Positions 63,969 to 64,000 of a stretch of DNA of 64,000 nt are shown piece by piece. The notes under the pieces were generated by a model. It saw only the letters and a list, made by a program, of their open reading frames with translations. It was not told the origin of the DNA and made no database searches. Source of the DNA: Candidatus Cryosericum septentrionale (lineage in GTDB: Bacteria; Caldisericota; Caldisericia; Cryosericales; Cryosericaceae); the NCBI RefSeq assembly GCF_003570995.1, contig NZ_QXIY01000001.1, positions 47,367 to 111,366 on the forward strand. Reading direction: 5' to 3'. Position numbers and translations under genes: made by a program. How positions within the stretch are numbered: position 1 is the first letter of the stretch; each line of letters starts with the position of its first letter.

Positions 63969-64000
63969 CGGCTGTCGGCACACCATTGGACTTGAGGAAA

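Overview
The window is bacterial chromosome, about 55% GC by eye, with dense same-strand operons, Shine-Dalgarno sites of the AGGAGG type and frequent ATGA start/stop overlaps. Conserved genes (pheST, mutS2, groESL behind a perfect CIRCE element, the tsaE-tsaB-rimI-tsaD group) fill the first 25 kb. Several lipoproteins with ordinary lipoboxes and a DUF3798-type sugar/nucleoside ABC system suggest a thin-branching, Firmicutes- or Caldisericota/Cryosericota-like lineage. That placement is a guess from gene content, not a measurement.

Layout. 1-25.2 kb is ordinary housekeeping DNA: a cut-off dipeptide epimerase gene overlapped by a class A beta-lactamase-like hydrolase; an unusual exonuclease/DinG-like protein with decayed helicase motifs; mutS2, pheT and pheS; a ROK repressor, a ROK sugar kinase and pgi; a four-gene ABC importer; groEL-groES; and the t6A operon with a carboxylesterase.

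25.2-57 kb is an accessory and probable defence island. It holds (a) a four-gene operon of a McrA-head/sigma4/HARE-HTH protein, an HTH protein, a GHKL (Hsp90-like) ATPase and a second sigma4-like protein; (b) a SAMHD1-type HD phosphohydrolase; (c) the scar of an HsdR gene; (d) a secreted DRGH nuclease with membrane and lipoprotein neighbours; (e) a Panacea-domain antitoxin with a putative toxin; (f) DUF4145 proteins; (g) a NACHT NTPase with an Mrr-like N-terminus; (h) a HEPN-like protein, a class III cyclase-like protein and a one-TM protein, resembling a Pycsar-type signalling cassette; and (i) a complete type III restriction-modification pair flanked by 33-bp direct repeats. Three copies of a dispersed repeat, two preceded by a paralogous 45-codon ORF, punctuate the island.

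57-64 kb looks like the edge of a phage, plasmid or integrative element. Small tightly packed plus-strand genes include RadC/JAB, an ArdC-N-like protein and a BRO-N protein. Three leaders carry hairpins with a shared CAACTAC loop. The BRO-N gene contains six tandem 57/66-nt units, each an inverted repeat whose two arms change together; this is the strongest novelty signal in the window. No integrase, tRNA, rRNA or CRISPR array was recognised.
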